From positions 25,665,264 to 25,729,263 of the forward strand of contig NC_135789.1 of assembly GCF_051106095.1 (NCBI RefSeq): a stretch of 64,000 bases of DNA. Reading direction: 5' to 3'. Position numbers and translations under genes: made by a program. A model generated the notes under the pieces. That model had not been told where the DNA came from, did not search any database, and worked only from the letters and a program-made list of their open reading frames with translations. Within the stretch, counting starts at the first letter, position 1; each line of letters starts with the position of its first letter. This stretch comes from Pogona vitticeps. Its lineage: Eukaryota; Chordata; Lepidosauria; Squamata; Agamidae. Below, piece after piece: positions 58,130 through 64,000 of this stretch.

Positions 58130-59390
58130 AGCGGAAGTAGGAGCTGGCCATATCACATGAAAGAAGTAATCAACAAAGAGGTAGAAGAAATGTTAAAGTT
58201 AGGAATAATTGAGCATTCACACAGCCCTTGGAGAAGTTACCCTGTGGTAGTTCCTAAACCAGATGGAAAAATCCGGTTATGTATTGACTTCAGAAAATTA
58301 AATGAAGTATCGAAATTTGACGCGTACCCCGTGCCCCGCATAGAAGATTTATTAGAGAGACTAGGGGGCGCTATTTACCTAAGTTCGTTAGATCTCACTA
58401 AAGGTTATTGGCAGATTCCGCTGAGGGCCGAGGACAAGGAGAAGACAGCCTTTGTGACCCCTAAGGGGTTATTTCAATTCCAAAAAATGCCATTTGGATT
58501 ACATGGTGCTGGAGCCACTTTTCAACGATTAATGGACAAAGTATTAGAACCAGTAGAGGAATTTGCAGGGGCATATATTGATGACATTCTTATTTTCAGC
58601 CCCACGTGGGAGGAACATGTAAGACATATAAAGTTAGTATTGAAAGAATTGAGGAAAGCGGGACTAACTGTAAACCCTTCTAAATGTAAAATAGCCCAAG
58701 AGAAAGTAAAGTTTCTGGGTCACGTAGTGTGTAAGGGAGAGATACAACCCTCTGAAGAGAAGATTGACAAATTATCTGATTGGCGTATACCTAAAACCAA
58801 AAAAGAAGTACAACAATTTTTAGGTTTGGCAGGGTATTATAGACAATTCGTACCCAATTTTTCGGGAATTGCGGCTCCTTTAACCGATCTTACTAAGAAG
58901 AAAATAAAGAAATATATTAATTGGGGAAGGAAAGAACAAGAAGCGTTTGACAAATTACGGTCAATTCTAAACGAATTGCCTAAGAGGTATGCACCTGACT
59001 TTTCCTTGCCATTTATTGTACAAACAGATGCATCAGATAGGGGGATAGGAGCAGTTTTGGCGCAAGAAAAACATGGTATCGAATATCCTGTTATGTATTT
59101 AAGTAAAAAACTAACACCTAGAGAACAGAAATATGCAACAATTGAAAAAGAAGCCTTAGCGGCCAAATGGGCAATTACAACTTTGAAATATTATTTGTTA
59201 GGGATGCCTTTTATATTAGTAACCGACCATGCCCCATTACAATGGCTGAACAAAATGAAGGACGCCAACCCACGTTTGACCCGATGGTATTTGAGCCTAC
59301 AACCTTTTGCATTCCAAGTGAAGTATAAAAAAGGAAGTAACCATGCTAATGCTGATTATTTTTCACGACAGGGTGAAGGGGATGCGCGCG
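58130..59390 (+). mobile_element. Reverse transcriptase and RNase H part
   Basis: Ty3-type RT motifs are present: VVPKPDGKIRLCIDFRKLN, SSLDLTKGYWQIPL, FQFQKMPFGLHGAGATFQR and the catalytic YIDDILIF (about 58576-58599). RNase H follows with VQTDASDRGIGAVLAQ and KYATIEKEALA, ending near HANADYFSRQ. Both are well conserved. Confidence 0.92.
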
Positions 59391-59428
59391 ATGACAACAA
59401 GCGGACGGCCCACTCCTCCGGGGGGGCG

Positions 59429-60223
59429 TGTGAAGGTGTGGAGAATAAGAGTGTGCCGTCCGCAGATGTAACAGTGGAAAAAGAGGATGAAATAAAGAGT
59501 CAACGAGATAGTGGCGAAAGTAAAGAAGAAAAGGGAAAGGAGACAGAAGAGAAAGAGGGGGAGGTGAAGATAGAGGTGTGTTTGGCAGACGAAGAGTGGG
59601 AGGAGTCTGAAGTGACAGTTGGAGGGGGGTATAAGAACGAGGAGGGGGTGGTGTGGTTCAGTTCAGTGGTGGAGGCTTATGAGAGGAAGAAGAGGGAGGA
59701 CAGACAGAGAGCTTTTGAAAGGGTTCGCTACCAGGGGTTGTTAAGAGATTTTCCCCATTTGAAAGAAGGTGGCTTGTTGCCCGATCCACCTACTGTGACT
59801 GAGACTTTCCTGCGAAAATTAGTGAAAGAGTGGAATGTAATTGTGGCGCCCAGAGAGCTAGAGATTCAGCGAGAACGTGCCTGGATGACAGCTGAGGAGC
59901 ACGAAGGTCCCGACGAAAGAGGATGGTACCGACACAAGTGCTGTGGGACCATTTGTGCCATGAGGAGTCTCCCTCCTCCTCAGAAGGAGCCGCGGGGATC
60001 TTGTGGGATCCGCCGCCTGTAACTCCCTGGGAGTTTGATCAAAGTTTAAATGTTATTGAAAACGGCCTGTTGCCAAGTTTGAAACCGTTGAACCCATTTA
60101 AAGATGTGCAGGTGGGAGAGGAGATGAATAAAAGTTCCAATGTTAACGTTATACGGACTCAGTCTGACTTATTTTCCGCCGAAAACAAGGGGCTGCCTGA
60201 AGGAAAGGACCAACTTTCTTGCA
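59429..60223 (+). repeat. 3' LTR
   Basis: It has the same length and, by eye, the same sequence as the 5' LTR. It is preceded by a short G-rich tract (59419-59428) as the candidate polypurine tract. The polyprotein frame continues into it and stops at 60022. Confidence 0.93.
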
Positions 60224-60228
60224 GTCCA

Positions 60229-62200
60229 GCGTTTGCAGCTTTTAAAAAATGGGTGGAGGGGTCTGATCCAAGCAGAGAGAAAGGGAGAAAGAAAAGGGGG
60301 GTCCACCCAGGTAGGGGAGAGTTGGGGAAACCAAAGGCAAAACACCAGCCCCTGGTGCCTGGATCCATTCTCGGAAGGCCCCTGGGCCAGGGGAGGACAC
60401 GGTTGCACAAGAGCATCACCATTAGCTGCTGATCTACAAAGACAAGCCATTTTACAGCTGGAAATGCCAACCCCTCCTCCCTCCAGCAGCCAGAAGTAAA
60501 ATGAGGAGGTGACATTTCGACAGAGCGCTCTCAAAATATCACACTGAAAACATTTGGGCGGGGAGGGGAGCGAAAACAAGGGACAAACCTTTCCCAGCCC
60601 AGAGCTCAGGAACCTGGGACGAAGTCAAACCAGAGGCCCTTGAGCCCAGGGAAAGGGGGCCCGGTCAATGCAAAAAGCCCCACTTTTGGGCTAGCCTTCC
60701 AAGCTGGGCATGGGGGGGGGAGAAGGGGGAGGTTTCCAGCATGGCTCCCCTGTTCAATAACTCTGAATGCCAGGAAGTGCTTTCTGCAGTTTTGCGTTCT
60801 CGATGTTTTTGTGGCTGCTGGCGGTCAGCACAACCCACCGATTCTGGTTCCAGTCCCAGGGACAAGCAGGAACAGATCTGTCCCACACCATATTGCCTCT
60901 TAATAAATCCCCTTTCAAGCTCACCATGTCCTTCAACCTTTTTTCTCGCAAGATTTGGTCTCTACCACCTGCATTTCTACTATCTTCTTCTGGATCCTAT
61001 AAGCCTGTTGATGCTGCTTTGGATCATATTAGCCCTTTCGGCTGCGGCATCACATGGCTGGCTGATGTTTTACCTGTAGCTTACTAAGCCCCTCAGGTTT
61101 CTCCCTATGTCCTGTTGTCAAGGGGGAGAGAGAGTGGCCACTCAGGCTGTGTGCAATTGGTTTTTTCCTCCAAAAAAATAAAAATAAAAATGCAGCACTT
61201 TACATTTTTATTGTGTTGCGTTGGCAAAGCTGTCCTGCCAAGATCGGTTCGACCCCTGTTTCTGTCTCCTACGGGGCCTGCTACTTCTCCCAATCTGGAG
61301 GTGCCTGCAAACTGGACGAGTCTCACCCAGATGAATATCCCTGAGCCCCTCTGGCCGCTTCTTTCCAGGCACTTTTTTGACAATCGTGTCTATGCATTGC
61401 TGACACCACCACCACCACTTTCGTTTCTCAAACGAGACACAGATCTGCAGGTGCCCTGGGCCCGTTCTGTCCGTGATCAGGAACTGGAGAAGTATCAACA
61501 GATGGAAGGATATTCTTGGAAAGGCAGCAAGGGTCTGGCCAACGGCGGTTCTCCCTGGAGGGATAAGCCTGCCACATGTGCGTGTTGGGTGAGAAGAGTG
61601 GGTGCTTTGGCTCAGTTTTATGGCTGGAAGCCCAGGAAACTCCATGGCGTGGAGTCTCTACCCTCCACCACCGCAGGACTCGATAGCTTCAATCCTGGCT
61701 TGATTGGTCATGATGTCCTTTCTGTCCAGGCGAGAGGGCAGATTTTTATAGAGTCGGTCCCACCATAAATTAGCCCCTCAAATAGGGAGTGTGTGGAAGA
61801 GGCAGCCCCTCCTTGCTCTATTTCTTTGGCCTGAATGGCTCCTGCTCCCCCTCCTCAACAGCTGAGGACTGCCTTAGGAAAGCCTGTTCCAGATCTTATT
61901 TTTAAAACCAGGCATAAAGACTTTTTGTGTGTGTGACTGGAACGGCATCTCCTTGCCTAGGGGCCAGGGCTGCCTGCCAGAGTAGGTGGGCTGCCTGCCT
62001 GACACGCGAGTAGCCTCATCTCAGGGTGACCCAAAGAAGGGAGTCCAGTCAGCTGCCTTGGCCAGCTCCTGGCACCTGGCTCAGCCAGCAGGGCATCATC
62101 CTAAGAGGCTGAGGTCACAGGCGGGTGGCAGGGGGGAAAGCCTTGCTCTTCTACCCCCTAGCCCCCCTCCCATCAAAGGGACATGAAGATGCCCAGTTTG
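60229..62200. other. Intergenic region between the LTR element and the NCBP3 promoter
   Basis: About 2 kb without a recognised gene. AT-rich patches (60880-61090 and 61165-61220) could be decayed repeats. Confidence 0.4.
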
Positions 62201-62238
62201 GGCTGAATCGTGCTTTCCACTGCCCTACTCGGGGCTCT

Positions 62239-62295
62239 TTTGGACTACAACTCCCAGCCGCCCCCCGATGAGGGTGATGGCCGTTGTAGTCCAAA
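62239..62295. repeat. Inverted repeat (13-bp arms) upstream of NCBP3
   Basis: TTTGGACTACAAC at 62239-62251 pairs perfectly with GTTGTAGTCCAAA at 62283-62295. The pairing extends imperfectly outward (GCTC/GAGC). The loop is 31 bases. It may be a ZNF143-site pair or the ends of a short MITE. Confidence 0.75.
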
Positions 62296-62425
62296 CGAGC
62301 CGCGTCCTCTTCCACGGAACAAGGCGGGCGCAGGGGAGGCCATCTTGCCCCGTCTTTCTGCTGGAGGGCTCGGCTTATCCCCGCCTCCAATTGGAGGGGG
62401 GGAGTTCTACACAGCGAGTTGGGAC

Positions 62426-62443
62426 TACATCTCCCAGAATGCT
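62426..62443 (+). promoter_or_regulatory. ZNF143/THAP11 (SBS)-like motif
   Basis: ACTACATCTCCCAGAATG differs from the ACTACAAYTCCCAGMATG core at one position, about 190 bases before the NCBP3 ATG. It is the best such match in the window. Confidence 0.65.
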
Positions 62444-62628
62444 CCAGGGCCCTCCAACGAGGCAGTGGGAAAGGGCGGGCTTCCGCCACCGGAAGCAAGG
62501 CCCGGCGCGACCGCTCTAGCCGGCGCCTCGGTTCCCTTGGGAGTTCCGGACGGCTCCGCTCCATGGCTTCCGCCTGCCCCAGCCCGCTTCCGGTCTCGCC
62601 CTAGGTGGTGCTCGGGGGGTTGACGGCC

Positions 62629-63614
62629 ATGGCAGCCGTGCGGGGCCTCCGCGTCTCGGTGAAGGCGGCCGAGCCGGAGCCCATGGAGGTGGAGGAGGGC
62701 GAGCTGCTGCTCCAGCCCGGGGCCGAGGCCGCGGCCGCGGCGGTGGCAGGAGGGGAGGCCCCCGCGCCGGTGCGGCGCTCGTTGCGGGAGTTGCAGCCTC
62801 CCCCGGTAAGGAGCCCCCCACGGGGGGGGGAGGGCGGCGCCGTTGCCATGGGAGCCTTTTGGGCCGCGGGAAGCAAAGAAGCCACGTGAAGGCACGCGAG
62901 GGGAGACATCCCCCCCCCGGTCATCTCTGGGGAGCCCTGGCCCAGGGATCCTGGGCTTGGGGGGGGTCGGGTCGGGGTACAGGTTCAAAACAACGTTTGA
63001 AAGCGTTTTTTAAAAGCCATTCTAAGGGCTGGGGGGCCTTTGGGACCAAGGCGGGTGTGAACCCTCCGCAGTGGGTGGGGAGAAGGGAAGAGCCAGCCTG
63101 GTTTTCCTTTAGGAGGGAGCTGAGCAGCTCAGGTGCTGCTACAGAGCAAAGGCCCCAGGTAGAGTGAAAGCTCTCATACTAGGATAGGAGAAGAGCCACA
63201 GGGTCTCTGAGGAAGGCCTCTGATTCGGGGCGGCCAAGAGACCCTATGAATGGGCCCCTTTCCTGACTCTGATTGACCTGGTGGGACTGTGGGCAGGCAG
63301 GGCTAGAGGGTGGGATGGGGTGTGAGCCACCCACCCACCGGCCCTCTAGCGAGCTGAAAGCGTGGGGAGGCGTTCCTGACTCTCTCTTGGAAGGGCCTTT
63401 TACCAAGCCCTGCCTGTTTACTGTGGTCTGTTGCACAAGGTGTGTTTGTCACCTTTCTTGTTTGGGAGGTTTCGGAAGGAACACAGCTTCCTCCTTTGTT
63501 GTGGCCTTGGTTTATTTACATTGGGGCTTGTTTGTTTGTTTGTTTCAGGACACCAGCAGGAGATACGAAAACAAAGCCGGAAGCTTCATCACCGGAATAG
63601 ATGTCACCTCAAAG
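62629..63614 (+). CDS. NCBP3: Nuclear cap-binding protein subunit 3, first two exons (3'-partial)
   Basis: NCBP3 pairs with NCBP1 in an alternative nuclear cap-binding complex that supports mRNA export. Exon 1 (62629-62805, 59 codons) encodes MAAVRGLRVSVKA, the conserved acidic EPEPMEVEEGEL, an Ala-rich insert and VRRSLRELQPPP. Exon 2 (63549-63614) encodes DTSRRYENKAGSFITGIDVTSK, almost unchanged from mammals, ending in phase 0 at a GTAGTT donor. The RNA-binding domain and the rest lie beyond the right edge. The start is set by homology and a Kozak-like GGCCATGG. It diverges from SMTNL2, with the LTR element between them. Confidence 0.93.
62806..63548 (+). other. NCBP3: NCBP3 intron 1
   Basis: Ordinary GC-rich intron of 743 bases with a (TTTG)n run just before the acceptor. 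I see nothing else in it. Confidence 0.7.
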
Positions 63615-64000
63615 GTAGTTTTCAAAGTCGAACCCATGTTAGTCTGCAAGAGCGTCAAAAAGAAGCACACAGCAAAACAAAAGCAAAACAAAAAACAAAA
63701 ACACCACAACAGCAACATTGTGGCACTTTGAAGACTTAACTGTTGTATTTCAGTATTCATTTATTTATTTATTGGATTTATACCCCGCACCATCTGGCAA
63801 CCAGGCCACTTTGGGCAGCTAACAACAAGACAAACAACACAATATAAAAACATGATTAAAAATAAGATAATAAACATTCAATGGGTATAAAAACTAGTAG
63901 GATAAATTATGTGTTTTCATGGAACAAATCCACCAGTGTGCCAGTTGCACCTTTTTCCTTGAGAGGACTGATCTGGCCATGATGACACATACCTTAGTTA
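63615..64000 (+). repeat. Interspersed-repeat sequence in NCBP3 intron 2
   Basis: Two pieces are visible. From 63628 to about 63745, CCATGTTAGTCTGCAAGAG, an A/C-rich stretch and GTGGCACTTTGAAGAC resemble a repeat common in reptile genomes (class unsure). From about 63757, (TTTA)n then GGATTTATACCCCGC and a CCACTTTGGGCAGCTAACAAC segment resemble a LINE 3' tail common in lizards. Both assignments rest on recall. Confidence 0.4.

Larger units (their letters stand above)
54504..60223 (+). mobile_element. Gmr1-type Ty3/Gypsy LTR retrotransposon, looks whole
   Basis: This 5720-bp element has 795-bp LTRs (54504-55298 and 59429-60223), each TG...CA, flanked by the 5-bp duplication GTCCA (54499-54503 and 60224-60228). 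A primer-binding site follows the 5' LTR. One long frame encodes capsid, CCHC knuckle, protease, integrase, reverse transcriptase and RNase H, in that order. Integrase upstream of RT is the Ty1/copia-like order that, within Ty3/Gypsy, marks the Gmr1 group known from fishes and other deuterostomes. No envelope gene is seen. I found no breaks by eye and no differences between the LTRs, so the insertion is very recent. It lies between the divergent SMTNL2 and NCBP3 genes and is more AT-rich than its surroundings. Confidence 0.93.
62205..62628 (+). promoter_or_regulatory. NCBP3: NCBP3 promoter and 5' UTR
   Basis: GC-rich, TATA-less sequence before the ATG. It holds ACTACAACTCCCAG (62244-62257) within a hairpin, ACTACATCTCCCAGAATG (62426-62443), both ZNF143/THAP11-like, and a perfect YY1-like GCCATCTTG (62339-62347). 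This is a typical housekeeping layout. Transcription start is not resolved. Confidence 0.62.

Noticed and set aside
54504-60223. An endogenous retrovirus with an envelope gene
   Set aside because: No envelope frame, signal peptide or membrane segment lies between RNase H and the 3' LTR. Pol order and motifs are Ty3/Gypsy of the Gmr1 type.

Overview
The window is vertebrate nuclear DNA, most likely from a lizard (Squamata). The genes are intron-rich, with exons that splice into proteins closely matching vertebrate families. A Sauria-type SINE and a BovB/RTE LINE fragment point to a squamate. The GC-rich, short-intron, CpG-island-dense character would suit a microchromosome, but that is inference.

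Layout from left to right. HIP1 (+, 11-15192) enters from the left edge with its 5' exons missing; 29 exons give 959 codons plus a stop, followed by a long 3' UTR. POM121 (+, 19364-30202) has 16 exons in perfect phase (about 1531 aa). Its 3' end carries a four-fold tandem exon duplication holding an 8-residue coding minisatellite. TEKT1 (-, 36270-32113) is complete: 7 coding exons, 402 aa. SMTNL2 (-, 47027-39175) is complete: 9 coding exons, 478 aa. NCBP3 (+, from 62629) leaves through the right edge after two exons. POM121 and TEKT1 converge, SMTNL2 and NCBP3 diverge, and TEKT1 and SMTNL2 lie head to tail. HIP1 and POM121 are 7q11.23 genes in human, whereas TEKT1, SMTNL2 and NCBP3 are 17p13 genes, so this block joins two human synteny groups.

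Between SMTNL2 and NCBP3 sits an apparently whole and very young Ty3/Gypsy element (54504-60223). Its two 795-bp LTRs look identical, it has a perfect 5-bp target-site duplication, and its PBS resembles that for tRNA-Lys. Its polyprotein has the order capsid, zinc knuckle, protease, integrase, RT, RNase H. Integrase before RT is the hallmark of the Gmr1 group, and its capsid C-terminal region resembles the host SCAN domain. This is the most interesting object in the window.

Smaller elements include a 540-bp hAT-like nonautonomous transposon with a perfect 8-bp duplication, a 139-bp hAT-like MITE, a Sauria SINE, a BovB fragment and several microsatellites. Promoters can be recognised for POM121 and NCBP3 (ZNF143/THAP11-like and YY1-like sites), TEKT1 (an RFX X-box, as expected of a cilium gene) and SMTNL2 (a TATA box). 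The genes do not form a pathway: endocytosis (HIP1), nuclear pore (POM121), cilium (TEKT1), actin/muscle (SMTNL2) and mRNA cap/export (NCBP3) are neighbours by chromosome history.
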